From Chloroflexi bacterium UBA6622 (lineage in GTDB: Bacteria; Chloroflexota; UBA11872), in assembly GCA_002433065.1 (NCBI GenBank), contig DJHK01000041.1, positions 51,491 to 87,225 on the forward strand: 35,735 nucleotides of DNA, given 5' to 3'. How positions within the stretch are numbered: position 1 is the stretch's first letter; every line of letters starts with the position of its first letter. The notes below the pieces were generated by a model, which saw only the letters and a program-made list of their open reading frames with translations, searched no databases and was not told the origin of the DNA. This document shows, piece after piece, positions 23,760 to 31,876 of this stretch. Made by a program: the position numbers and the translations under genes.

Positions 23760-24517
23760 TGAAAAATGATCTTCGCTTGCAAGATGACCGGGTTTTGATC
23801 ACAGGCGCGTCCGGAGCGCTTGGTTCTGTCTTTGCGCGTCGGCTTGCTGTGGAAGGCGCTGATTTAGCCTTGCATTACAACTCGAACAGTGAGTCGATTG
23901 AGAAGTTAGCTGATGAAATACGCTCTCTGAACCGCAAGGTATTTACCCTGAAGGCCGATCTTTCGACTGTGGATGGTGCGGAAGCTCTTGTGGATGAGGC
24001 GCGTGAAGCCCTTGGAGGGCTTGATGTGCTCATCAACAATGCGGGCATTACTCGAGACACGCTACTTGTTCGAATGTCGGACGAGCAATGGGATGAGGTT
24101 ATTCATACAAATCTTCGGTCAGCGTTTGTTTGTTCGCGGCGGGCAGTTCGGGAGATGCTGCGTCAGCGTAGGGGACGGATCATCAACATTACGTCCGTGG
24201 CGGGATTGATAGGAAATGCTGGCCAGACGAACTATGCGGCTGCTAAAGCTGGCTTGATTGGTTTTACTAAGGCGCTTGCTCGTGAGGTTGGTAGTCGGGG
24301 GATAACCGTGAACGCGGTTGCCCCCGGGTTTGTTGTATCACCTCTTACCGATGAAATTCCGGACGATATAAAGACCGCGGCGTTGAGATCGATTCCTATG
24401 GGGAGGTTTGCTGAACCTATGGAAATCGCTGGGGCTGTTGCGTTCCTAGCCTCTTCGGATGGCGACTATGTCACTGGCCATGTACTTACCGTGGACGGTG
24501 GCGTTGCGATGGATTAA
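23759..24517 (+). CDS. fabG: 3-oxoacyl-ACP reductase
   Basis: Short-chain dehydrogenase that reduces beta-ketoacyl-ACP with NADPH. It shows the cofactor motif GASGALG (16-22), NNAG (93-96), and the Ser146-Tyr159-Lys163 catalytic set in ITSVAG and NYAAAKAG. The C-terminal phrase VTGHVLTVDGG is typical of FabG. 252 residues. The ATG overlaps the fabD stop by one base, and accC follows after 3 nt, so the three are one translational unit. Confidence 0.93.
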   Translation: MKNDLRLQDDRVLITGASGALGSVFARRLAVEGADLALHYNSNSESIEKLADEIRSLNRKVFTLKADLSTVDGAEALVDEAREALGGLDVLINNAGITRDTLLVRMSDEQWDEVIHTNLRSAFVCSRRAVREMLRQRRGRIINITSVAGLIGNAGQTNYAAAKAGLIGFTKALAREVGSRGITVNAVAPGFVVSPLTDEIPDDIKTAALRSIPMGRFAEPMEIAGAVAFLASSDGDYVTGHVLTVDGGVAMD

Positions 24518-24520
24518 CTA

Positions 24521-25879
24521 ATGATTGACAAGGTGTTAGTTGCCAACCGAGGTGAAATGGCGGTTCGTATTATTCGTGCTTGCCGTGATCTTGGGATTCG
24601 CTCAGTCGCAATATACTCGGAGGCTGACGCTGATTCGCAGCACGTTGCAATGGCTGACGAATCCGTATGTGTTGGGCCACCGGCTGCCGCAGGCAGTTAC
24701 CTCAATGTCCCACACATTATCAACGCCGCACTTAACACGGGATGCGATGCGGTGCACCCGGGTGCTGGATTTCTTGCTGAAAACGCATATTTTGCGGAAG
24801 TTTGTTCTCGCTATCACATAGTGTTTGTCGGTCCAACTCCTGAAAACATTCGTGCTATGGGGAACAAGACGCAAGCTCGAAAAGCGGCCCAATCTGCCGG
24901 GCTAAAGACCATTCCTGGGTCAGACGGGCCTGTTAAAGATGTGAACGAAGCTAAAGCAATTGCTCGGGAAGTCGGATACCCGGTGATGGTTAAGGCAGCG
25001 GCTGGTGGTGGAGGACGAGGGATTCGATGTGTGGCAAACAATGACGAGTTAGTTGCACTGTTTCCCATAGCGCAGGCGGAAGCTCGAAGTTCATTCGGAA
25101 GCTCCGAGCTCTACGTGGAAAAGCTGATTGAATCTTCTCGACATGTTGAGGTTCAGATTTTGGGAGATGGTAAAGACGTCATACATCTCGGCCATCGAGA
25201 GTGTTCGATTCAACGTCGGTTTCAGAAACTAGTAGAAGAGGCCCCGGCACCGAGTCTGGTGGGAAGGGTGAATGATCGAATTACTCGTGCCGCTGTACGT
25301 TTGGCGGATTCGATCAATTACACGGGTGCCGGGACGGTCGAATTCCTCTTAGATCCTGATGACAACTTTTATTTCATTGAGGCAAATACGCGTATACAAG
25401 TGGAGCATCCGGTGACGGAGGCGGTTACTGGGGTCGATATTGTAAAAGCCCAGATTTCAATCGCGGGTGGTGAACCGTTAGCGATCCGACAACGTGATGT
25501 AAAGCTCCAAGGACATTCGATCGAGTTTCGTCTTTTGGCTGAGGATCCGAAACGGGACTTTCGACCAGCCTCTGGAGTTATAAATGAGTTGAGGTTGCCC
25601 GGAGGTCCTGGCGTGCGGATTGATTCGCACATCTTTGCCGGATATTCCGTGCCGCCATTTTATGACTCATTACTTGCCAAGCTTGTTGTACACGGATGTT
25701 CGAGGGACGAAGCTCTTGCCCGGGCCAGTCGGGCGCTTGATGAGACCTCAATTGATGGGTTGACAACTAACGTGGGTTTTCACCGAGCTATTGTTCGGGA
25801 CGAGCGATTTATTGCAGCTGACTACGATCTTGATTTTCTGGCTACGGACTTGGTCTCTGTTGCGGGGGTTGTTCCCTAG
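24521..25879 (+). CDS. accC: acetyl-CoA carboxylase, biotin carboxylase subunit
   Basis: ATP-grasp enzyme that carboxylates biotin on AccB. It opens with DKVLVANRGEMAVRIIRA; the glycine-rich ATP loop is KAAAGGGGRGIR (about residue 160), and FIEANTRIQVEHPVTE (about 287) holds the metal and catalytic residues. 452 residues matches a stand-alone biotin carboxylase. Fused propionyl-type subunits would be longer. The biotin carrier partner lies 8 kb away with fabF. The carboxyltransferase genes accA and accD are not in the window. Confidence 0.95.
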   Translation: MIDKVLVANRGEMAVRIIRACRDLGIRSVAIYSEADADSQHVAMADESVCVGPPAAAGSYLNVPHIINAALNTGCDAVHPGAGFLAENAYFAEVCSRYHIVFVGPTPENIRAMGNKTQARKAAQSAGLKTIPGSDGPVKDVNEAKAIAREVGYPVMVKAAAGGGGRGIRCVANNDELVALFPIAQAEARSSFGSSELYVEKLIESSRHVEVQILGDGKDVIHLGHRECSIQRRFQKLVEEAPAPSLVGRVNDRITRAAVRLADSINYTGAGTVEFLLDPDDNFYFIEANTRIQVEHPVTEAVTGVDIVKAQISIAGGEPLAIRQRDVKLQGHSIEFRLLAEDPKRDFRPASGVINELRLPGGPGVRIDSHIFAGYSVPPFYDSLLAKLVVHGCSRDEALARASRALDETSIDGLTTNVGFHRAIVRDERFIAADYDLDFLATDLVSVAGVVP

Positions 25880-25882
25880 CCT

Positions 25883-26293
25883 GTGGCTGCTCGACCACGT
25901 CGCGGGCGTCGACTCGCACGAGAAACGGCGATGAGACTTGTTTACGAATCCGACATCACCAAAAAGTCGCCAAACGAATTGCTGAAGGAACGTCGTTCTG
26001 AACTAAATTTGGATCAAGTTACGTACAGTTATCTATGTCTTCTTGTTGAGTCGGTCTCGAAACGTTCGACAGAATTAGATGACAAGATTGGGAAGCTTAC
26101 GCCGGCGTGGCCCGTTGAACAGATGGCGAGGTTGGATGTCGCCATTTTGCGTATCGCACTTTCAGAGATAGATGCTGGCGATGTGCCTGTCGCGGTTTCC
26201 ATTAGTGAAGCTGTCGAGTTAGCTAAACGATATTGTTCGACTGGCGCTGCTCGAATGATTAATGGGGCGCTCGGGTCATACGTTCGTCAATGA
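25883..26293 (+). CDS. nusB: transcription antitermination factor NusB
   Basis: 136-residue all-helical RNA-binding protein that with NusE forms the rRNA antitermination complex. It shows the N-terminal RRLARETAMRLVYESD and the C-terminal DVPVAVSISEAVELAKRYC with MINGALG. GTG start 3 nt after the accC stop. Its place inside an accC-nusB-tatC run suggests co-transcription with lipid genes. Confidence 0.93.
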   Translation: MAARPRRGRRLARETAMRLVYESDITKKSPNELLKERRSELNLDQVTYSYLCLLVESVSKRSTELDDKIGKLTPAWPVEQMARLDVAILRIALSEIDAGDVPVAVSISEAVELAKRYCSTGAARMINGALGSYVRQ

Positions 26294-26335
26294 GAAACAA
26301 TCGTAGTTTGTTCTATGTGCCGGTTAAGCTGACGC

Positions 26336-27145
26336 ATGGCTGAAGCTGACCAAGGTTTATCGAATCAGGCAGATCCTCAGGATTCGCTTGGTGGAGTCAT
26401 GACACTCCGCGAGCATTTAGAGGAGCTCAAAAAGCGGCTTACGATTGCCGTGCTCGCGGTGATTGTGGCTAGTTTTGTCGTGTGGCCGTTCAAGGACTGG
26501 GTCTTTTGGGTTGTTCAACAACCCTTGCCTCGTGGTGCGGTGCTTCAGCAAATCGCGGTTACTGAGACGCTTTTTACGTTCATAAAAATTTCGTTCATAG
26601 TTGGGTTTGGGCTAGCTAGCCCGATTGTGCTGTATCAAGTGTTGGCGTTCGTATCGCCTGGCCTGTATGCGAACGAGCGTAAGTGGCTCTTTATGAGCAT
26701 TCCAGCGATTGCTGTAGCTTTTTTGGCAGGTGCGGCATTTGCTTGGTTCATAGTTCTTAGATTTACGGTTGGGTTCTTAGCTGGATTTGCTCCAGCTACC
26801 ATTGCGACCGAGTTTACGGTCGATGGTTGGGTTACGTTTGTCCTGCGTATTTTGTTAGCGGTGGGTTTAGCGTTTGAAACGCCGTATGTAATATTCGCGC
26901 TCGCGAAGATTGGTGTGGTTAGTGGGGATCAGTTAGCCCGGCAGCGTCGCTATGCGATCGTGGCCATCGCGATAATTTCTGCAATCATTACGCCCACCCC
27001 TGACCCTTTCACACAAGCTTCGGTGGGTATTCCGCTCTATGCCCTGTATGAGATAGGCATAGTGCTTGCACGGGTGGCTGCTCCAGGCGATCAACAATCT
27101 GACGATGATCCTGATGGTGGGTCTTCGAATCTAGATGAGGACTAG
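26336..27145 (+). CDS. tatC: Sec-independent protein translocase TatC
   Basis: Six-membrane-segment receptor for twin-arginine signal peptides. The hallmark cytosolic N-terminal motif MTLREHLEELKKRL begins at residue 22, and the FVSPGLYANERKW loop follows the second membrane span. The C-terminal ITPTPDPFTQ is the conserved end motif. The protein has an acidic tail (SDDDPDGGSSNLDED). 269 residues, ATG start. No tatA or tatB is in the window. It is convergent with rluD, 15 bp apart, and no terminator hairpin is visible between them. Confidence 0.96.
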   Translation: MAEADQGLSNQADPQDSLGGVMTLREHLEELKKRLTIAVLAVIVASFVVWPFKDWVFWVVQQPLPRGAVLQQIAVTETLFTFIKISFIVGFGLASPIVLYQVLAFVSPGLYANERKWLFMSIPAIAVAFLAGAAFAWFIVLRFTVGFLAGFAPATIATEFTVDGWVTFVLRILLAVGLAFETPYVIFALAKIGVVSGDQLARQRRYAIVAIAIISAIITPTPDPFTQASVGIPLYALYEIGIVLARVAAPGDQQSDDDPDGGSSNLDED

Positions 27146-27160
27146 AAAAACTTATTGGTT

Positions 27161-28117
27161 TTATTGGGGACGAGTTTTCAGGGTCGAGTCGGGGGTCATT
27201 GGCAGAGCAAGGTTTAAGGATTCGGCGGTTCGTTTGAAGTCGTCAGGAGGTGAACAGGCGCCCAGCCAAGTTCTACCGGTACGGTCTTTGAAGTCAAGGG
27301 TCCACGCGTGAAGCAGGGTTCGGTCGGCGTCTGGGTTTTTCTGGCCATAGGTCGAGTCTCCAACTATTGGGTGGCCGATAGCTGCCATGTGTACTCGAAT
27401 TTGGTGAGTTCGACCGGTTATGGGTTGAACTTCCAATAGTGCTTGGGATCCGGACTGATCTAAGACCTTGTAACAGGTCTTGGCCGGTCGACCGTTTGAC
27501 GTGACCGCCATGTGGGTGCGTCGTGAGGGGTGTCGTCCGATCGGTGCTTCAACAATTCCTCGTTCTTGTCTTGGGGCGCCCTTCACAATTAGGAGGTAAC
27601 GCTTTTGGATTTCTCGATCTGCGAACGCTCGCGTTAGATGTAGATACATTTCGGATGTTCGAGCAACGACAGTGACACCGGATGTTTCTTTGTCCAGGCG
27701 ATGAACGATCCCGGGTCTTTTGGGATGACCCACAAGATGGGTTTCAGGAAACATTGCGACTAATCGGTGAGCTAATGTTCCATAGGAGGATCCCGCTCCT
27801 GGATGCATGATGATTCCGGATGGTTTGTTGACGACTACAAACTCTGGGTCTTCAAGCAATATGTTTAAGGGGCTGTGATCTGGAACGAGTTTTTCTGTTT
27901 CGATCGGTATGTTGATGGAGATCTTGTCACCCATTTGCGGGCGCTGTTTTGGCCGAGCTTGTTCACCGTTGACGGTGATATGCCCACTACGAAGAAGGCG
28001 TGCAGTCCTCGATCGGCTTATGTTGGAAAAACGACCTGATATGAAGACGTCCAATCGTTCAGTAGACGGTTGGTCCGTTAGCGTTAATTCAAGACTGGAT
28101 GGGCATTTGTCGTTCAC
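27161..28117 (-). CDS. rluD: RluD-type ribosomal large subunit pseudouridine synthase
   Basis: An N-terminal S4 RNA-binding domain (RLDVFISGRF...SGHITVNGE, about residues 21-75) precedes an RluA-family catalytic domain with RPGIVHRLDKETSGV (catalytic Asp in HRLD) and GRTHQIRVHMA. 318 residues. It fits RluD, which modifies helix 69 of 23S rRNA, but RluA-family specificity cannot be fixed from sequence alone. GTG start; a TAAGAT lies 6 nt upstream on the same strand, which could make the transcript leaderless, though there is no -35. Confidence 0.93.
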   Translation of the reverse strand: MNDKCPSSLELTLTDQPSTERLDVFISGRFSNISRSRTARLLRSGHITVNGEQARPKQRPQMGDKISINIPIETEKLVPDHSPLNILLEDPEFVVVNKPSGIIMHPGAGSSYGTLAHRLVAMFPETHLVGHPKRPGIVHRLDKETSGVTVVARTSEMYLHLTRAFADREIQKRYLLIVKGAPRQERGIVEAPIGRHPSRRTHMAVTSNGRPAKTCYKVLDQSGSQALLEVQPITGRTHQIRVHMAAIGHPIVGDSTYGQKNPDADRTLLHAWTLDFKDRTGRTWLGACSPPDDFKRTAESLNLALPMTPDSTLKTRPQ

Positions 28118-28340
28118 GACTTTATCTTAGGTTATGCGCGAATCCGACAGGTATTTCTCTGGGCTAGCATTGGGGCCATCCCGTTTGCTCAAGTGTTGCG
28201 GGGAGCCGCGGAAATATGGAGGGCGAGTCAATCGATGAGTACCAACGGTTCCCTGAACTGCTTTGTTGAGCCATATACTCATGTTCGAAACGGTTGCCTA
28301 TGGATCCGAAGCATCTTGAAATGCTCAGCCTGGCGGTTTT
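28118..28340. other. divergent intergenic region rluD/lepB
   Basis: 223 bp without a convincing gene. On the plus strand TATACT (28274-28279) is a possible -10 for lepB, without a clear -35. A hairpin AGCAT-CTTGAA-ATGCT (28310-28325) lies just before the lepB start. GCGG-GGAG-CCGC near 28198 is another small stem. A 17-codon frame from ATG 28216 is probably chance. Confidence 0.35.
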
Positions 28341-28883
28341 GTGTTTAAGCGGAACAGCAATATTTTTCTTGAGATCACAGAGACCTTACTGTTAGCTGCC
28401 CTGATTTTCTTGGGGACAAGGTTGCTGGTTCAAAACTTCCGTGTCGAAGGTCCGAGCATGCTTCCGAGTCTTGGGGATGCTGAGTTTTTGGTGGTAAACA
28501 AATTGGCCTATTTGGGCACGGATCCGGGTAGGGGCGATGTAATTGTCTTTCGATCACCGCGGAGCCCAGATGAAGATCTTGTAAAACGTGTGGTGAGTTT
28601 ACCGGGGGAGACTGTTGAAGTTCGAAATGGTCAAGTTTTTGTTAATGGCCAAGTGCTTGATGAGACAACCTATATTCAGAACCAAGTTGCACGGAACACT
28701 CCAGCGATTACGGTTCCGGCGGACGCATATTTTGTTATGGGTGATAATCGGCGTCAGAGCCGTGATTCGCGTGACATAGGTGCTATTCCGCGTGCGTCGA
28801 TTGTTGGTCGGGTTTGGGTGGTTTATTGGCCTCTTGGAAAGATCGGTTTTCTTCCTGATGTTGAGCCGGCGGTTATCCCGTAA
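28341..28883 (+). CDS. lepB: signal peptidase I
   Basis: Membrane serine protease that removes signal peptides from exported proteins, including TatC-dependent ones. One N-terminal membrane anchor (about 10-30) is followed by VEGPSMLPSL with nucleophile Ser39. The general-base lysine is at about 82 (DEDLVKRVVSLPGE), and GDNRRQSRDSRDIG is box E. 180 residues is typical for Gram-positive-like forms with one anchor. GTG start preceded by GGCGG. The 3' end is convergent with the HIT gene (11 bp apart). Confidence 0.96.
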   Translation: MFKRNSNIFLEITETLLLAALIFLGTRLLVQNFRVEGPSMLPSLGDAEFLVVNKLAYLGTDPGRGDVIVFRSPRSPDEDLVKRVVSLPGETVEVRNGQVFVNGQVLDETTYIQNQVARNTPAITVPADAYFVMGDNRRQSRDSRDIGAIPRASIVGRVWVVYWPLGKIGFLPDVEPAVIP

Positions 28884-28894
28884 GGTTCCAATAG

Positions 28895-29389
28895 CTAAAG
28901 GTTTTTCCAGGCTGTAGTGATCCGTTCACGCGTTTGGGCTAGGGTTTCAGGGAGGACTTTTACATCACCTGTCACAGGCATGAAATTTGTGTCTCCGTTC
29001 CACCGGGGAACTACGTGAAAATGGACATGGCCAGGGATTCCAGCACCTGCCGCAGACCCAAGGTTTGTTCCTATGTTGTAGCCGTCCGGAACGAGTGCCT
29101 TTTCAAGCACGGTTCGAGCTTCTACTAGGAATGCCATCATCTCGCTCGCTTCTTCCTGTGTAAGCTCCACAAGGTCGGAGACATGCCGGAAGGGAAGTAC
29201 CAACAAATGTCCATTGTTATAAGGGTAGAGGTTTAGTGACACGTAGCTCGTATTTCCGGTGTGAACCACGAGACCTGGGAGGCTGTTCTCTTGATCTATC
29301 GTGATGCAGAAAGGACAGGCCTCATCTTCTCGGTCCGTATCTTCTACGTAGGTCATTCGCCATGGGCTCCAGAGTCGTTGTGATGTCAG
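28895..29389 (-). CDS. HIT-family hydrolase/phosphorylase, probable CTG start
   Basis: Histidine-triad nucleotide-binding protein of the Ap4A phosphorylase-like group. HVHFHVVPRW is the catalytic triad motif, CPFC is a zinc-type pair near the N-terminus, and NLYPYNNGHLLVLPFRHV and GYNIGTNLGSAAGAGIPG are family phrases. ATG 29356 is the first canonical start, but the frame continues upstream as LWSPWRM, the conserved N-terminal motif of these proteins (M. tuberculosis Rv2613c has LWTPYRM). No ATG, GTG or TTG lies upstream in this frame. CTG 29389 has GGGAG 6 nt upstream and yields a 164-residue protein of normal length. The extended start overlaps the divergent rsmG gene. Substrate is not known. 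Confidence 0.88.
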   Translation of the reverse strand: MTSQRLWSPWRMTYVEDTDREDEACPFCITIDQENSLPGLVVHTGNTSYVSLNLYPYNNGHLLVLPFRHVSDLVELTQEEASEMMAFLVEARTVLEKALVPDGYNIGTNLGSAAGAGIPGHVHFHVVPRWNGDTNFMPVTGDVKVLPETLAQTRERITTAWKNL

Positions 29390-30126
29390 GTGGTACTCCC
29401 GGCAGATTGGGCGACACTTTTTCGTCGGCAGTTCACGATCTTGGCGTTGATCTTACAGGTCAGTCCCTCAAATATCTTGAGATCTATGCCAGCTTGGTCC
29501 GGGAGCGAGCCTCTCGTTATGGCTTGATGTCCCAAAAGGCCGTTGCGGATATTGACCGGCATTTTTTGGATGCGATTGCGCTATGCGCGTTGTTTCCTCG
29601 GGACAAAGGGCAGAAGCTTCGTGCTGTAGATGTGGGATCTGGCGTAGGAATCCCAGGTGTGGTGGCGGCAATCGTCTGTCCCCATGTGGACATGACACTA
29701 ATGGACGCTTCCGGTCGGAGGGTCCAATTCTTGGAGGATGTGGCTGAAGCTATTCCAGATTTAACCCTTGAGCCCGTCAAGATTAGAGCTGAGATAGCGG
29801 GACGTGGTGTGTTTCGTGAAGCATTTGACCTTGCAATTTCGCGAGCTGTAGCTCCAATGTCCGCTCTAGCCGAGCTCTGTCTCCCGCTGGTTCGAGTGGG
29901 GGGTGAACTGCTAGCCCAAAAGACTAAGAGAGCCGAAGGTGAGGTGGAGGCTGCGACGTACGCTGTAACTGCGTGCGGTGGCCGGTTTCTTGAACCGGCC
30001 TATTACCGACTTGTTGGAATGGATTTTGAGCGTATGGTTGTACGTGTTATCAAGCGTGAAGCGACTCCATCTCTGTATCCTCGCCGTGATGGTGTTCCTC
30101 AACAACGTCCGTTGACCCCGTCGTAG
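29383..30126 (+). CDS. rsmG: 16S rRNA (guanine-527-N7)-methyltransferase
   Basis: Methylates G527 in 16S rRNA. The SAM-binding motif is AVDVGSGVGIPGVVAAI, followed by DASGRRVQFLEDVA, FDLAISRAVAPMSAL and GGELLAQKTK. About 247 residues. ATG 29383 places the start about 35 residues before the helical segment, like other RsmG proteins; ATG 29362 would add seven. Neither has a clear ribosome site, and both overlap the 5' end of the oppositely directed HIT gene. Usual neighbours gidA/parA/parB are not present. Confidence 0.94.
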   Translation: MSGGTPGRLGDTFSSAVHDLGVDLTGQSLKYLEIYASLVRERASRYGLMSQKAVADIDRHFLDAIALCALFPRDKGQKLRAVDVGSGVGIPGVVAAIVCPHVDMTLMDASGRRVQFLEDVAEAIPDLTLEPVKIRAEIAGRGVFREAFDLAISRAVAPMSALAELCLPLVRVGGELLAQKTKRAEGEVEAATYAVTACGGRFLEPAYYRLVGMDFERMVVRVIKREATPSLYPRRDGVPQQRPLTPS

Positions 30127-30161
30127 GTCACGATTCCAGATAGATGACAGGAGCAAATGGT

Positions 30162-31373
30162 ATGGGCTTGAGTGCTCATTACAGTCCGATCGCGCTTGCA
30201 ATGGAAGACAACCCATTGAGGCCAAACTGGGCGATGCACCGGCCCGGGCTCATTAGTTTGGCGTACGGGTTCCCCGATGCAGAAAGCTTTCCGTTTCAAG
30301 AACTGAAGGAAGCTACGGCTCATCTTATGGATGCTCGCACAGCGGATGCCCTTCAATATGGGCCTGTGTCGGGACCGGAACCACTACGTCGATTCATAGC
30401 TGAGTGGGTCAACGAGTCGGAGGGGCTAGCCGTCACATCCGACAACATCCTGGTCACAAGTGGAGCGTCGCAGGCGATTGTTTTGGCTACACGATTGCTG
30501 GTGCCTTCGGGAGGTGTGGTAATTGTGGAGTCTCCAACCTTCATTGGGGCGTTGTGGTTCTTACGAGGCCTAGGTGTTCGTGTTCGCGGTGTAAAAACTG
30601 ATGCCAGCGGAATAGACCCTGCGGCTCTACGTGAGCTTGTTCAAACCTTACGTAGTGAAGGGCACGAGGTTTCGCTGGTCTATTCGATGCCTACGGTGCA
30701 CAACCCAGTTGGGTTTAATGCTCCTGTCCAGCGACGGCGCGAACTTGCAGAGGTGGCAGAAGAACTAGACCTCCTTTTTATCGAGGATGACGCCTATGGC
30801 GATTTGATTTATGAGGGGCATCGGCCCCGTTCGATGTACTCGGTGGCAGGCAGCGATCGCGTGATCAAGCTGGGGACTTTTTCTAAATTGGTGGCTGGCG
30901 GCATGCGTTTAGGTTGGGCAATTGCGGAGCCGGATGCCATATCCAGAATGTGCGCGTTAAAGGCTGACAGCGCTACAGGGCCTTTTGCAGCTTGGGTTAC
31001 TTCGGAATATTTACTGAGTGGGGCGCTGGCTGAACGATTACCGAGTTTGCGCACGCTGTATCGGAAACGTCGGGACGCGATGCTTCGTGAGTTACATCCG
31101 CTAAAGGAACTTGATTGTGAATGGTTTAGTCCGGTTGGTGGTTTCTTTGTCTGGCTTCGTCTTCCAAGTGGCCTCGATAGCGAAGCAATCCGTGGGAAGG
31201 CTGAGACCAACGGGGTTACCTATCTTGCCGGACACCACTGTTTTGCCGATTCTGCGGACCGGCGGCACATTCGCCTTGCCTTCAGTTATCTGTCGGAGGA
31301 GGAACTACGCGTTGGTACCCGTCGTCTCGTTGAAACGATTCGTGCTGCGGTACTGGAGAACGGTTTGGGTTAG
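30162..31373 (+). CDS. PLP-dependent aminotransferase, class I/II (2-aminoadipate/aromatic type)
   Basis: Fold type I aminotransferase of 403 residues. The cofactor lysine is Lys242 in KLGTFSKLVAGGMRLGW. YSMPTVHNPVG (about 174-184) supplies the PLP ring contacts, and IEDDAYGDLIYEG follows with the Asp/Tyr pair. It resembles the LysN/MocR catalytic-domain group but lacks a DNA-binding domain, so it is an enzyme and not a regulator. Substrates may be alpha-aminoadipate, aromatic or branched amino acids; the sequence does not decide. ATG 30162 is preferred over 30144, because AGGAG lies 8 nt before it. Confidence 0.9.
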   Translation: MGLSAHYSPIALAMEDNPLRPNWAMHRPGLISLAYGFPDAESFPFQELKEATAHLMDARTADALQYGPVSGPEPLRRFIAEWVNESEGLAVTSDNILVTSGASQAIVLATRLLVPSGGVVIVESPTFIGALWFLRGLGVRVRGVKTDASGIDPAALRELVQTLRSEGHEVSLVYSMPTVHNPVGFNAPVQRRRELAEVAEELDLLFIEDDAYGDLIYEGHRPRSMYSVAGSDRVIKLGTFSKLVAGGMRLGWAIAEPDAISRMCALKADSATGPFAAWVTSEYLLSGALAERLPSLRTLYRKRRDAMLRELHPLKELDCEWFSPVGGFFVWLRLPSGLDSEAIRGKAETNGVTYLAGHHCFADSADRRHIRLAFSYLSEEELRVGTRRLVETIRAAVLENGLG

Positions 31374-31474
31374 CGCGATAGCGCGTGATAAGGGTGTTCT
31401 TTCCAGGGAAGTTAGGACTTAGTGAAAAAGACTTGATGCCGCTAGCTAAGAACCAAGACTTCTAATGACTGGAT

Positions 31475-31500
31475 AGTTATTATCTTGGCGGCCAATAACT
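31475..31500. repeat. 7 bp inverted repeat upstream of the NIPSNAP gene
   Basis: AGTTATT (31475-31481) and AATAACT (31494-31500) flank 12 bp that themselves hold TTGG-CGG-CCAA. It ends 15 bp before the NIPSNAP start and could be an operator or an mRNA hairpin. The left arm plus 6 bases recurs inside fabH at 31949-31961, likely by chance. Confidence 0.35.
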
Positions 31501-31515
31501 GTAGCGAGGACCACA

Positions 31516-31836
31516 GTGCTTTTCGAACTCCGCCAGTACAAGATCCGTGATGGTCATAAGGAGAGCTGGGTGCGCCTTATGGAAGATGAAATAATCCCCT
31601 TCCAGGTCGCGCAAGGTATGGTCATCCTCGGCAGCTTCACGGGTGATGATGACGACTCCATTTACGTGTGGATCCGACGCTTCAAGGACGAAGCCGAACG
31701 CGAGCGTCTCTACCAGAGTGTCTACGAATCTGCCCACTGGAAAGAGAATATCGCGCCGCACATACCGGAGATGATGGACCGCGAGGCGATAAAAGTGATT
31801 CGTCTGGAGCCGACCCCGAAGTCACCGATCCAGTAG
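31516..31836 (+). CDS. NIPSNAP-family protein
   Basis: 106 residues with the NIPSNAP start LFELRQYKIRDGHKESW, a central YVWIRRFKDEAERERLYQ and the C-terminal IKVIRL. The family is a ferredoxin-like alpha/beta fold found in bacteria and mitochondria; bacterial roles are mostly unknown. GTG start with GAGGA 5 nt upstream. Codon use in the middle (many C-ending codons, such as ttc aag gac gaa gcc gaa cgc) looks more GC-biased than its neighbours, which might mean recent transfer or high expression. It stands alone between the aminotransferase and the convergent fabH. Confidence 0.9.
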   Translation: MLFELRQYKIRDGHKESWVRLMEDEIIPFQVAQGMVILGSFTGDDDDSIYVWIRRFKDEAERERLYQSVYESAHWKENIAPHIPEMMDREAIKVIRLEPTPKSPIQ

Positions 31837-31852
31837 AAGCACAGTTGTGCTT
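31837..31852. terminator. possible weak bidirectional terminator hairpin
   Basis: AAGCAC-AGTT-GTGCTT is a perfect 6 bp stem with a 4 nt loop directly after the NIPSNAP stop, between two convergent genes. The usual T-tract is absent on both strands, so efficient intrinsic termination is doubtful. Its placement between converging genes is the main support. Confidence 0.35.
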
Positions 31853-31876
31853 GTGATCGGGTGCAATTGTTAGAGG

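Noticed and set aside
27146..27160. Terminator between convergent tatC and rluD
   Set aside because: Only 15 bp and no inverted repeat; the T-rich bases alone are not convincing.
28115..28129. Leaderless promoter for rluD (TAAGAT 6 nt before GTG)
   Set aside because: No -35 element; a single weak hexamer is not enough to call it.
28216..28269. 17-codon frame before lepB as a leader peptide
   Set aside because: Poor ribosome site and no regulatory codon run or terminator.
31374..31400. GCGC-GATA-GCGC stem after the aminotransferase gene as a terminator
   Set aside because: Only a 4 bp stem and no T-tract.
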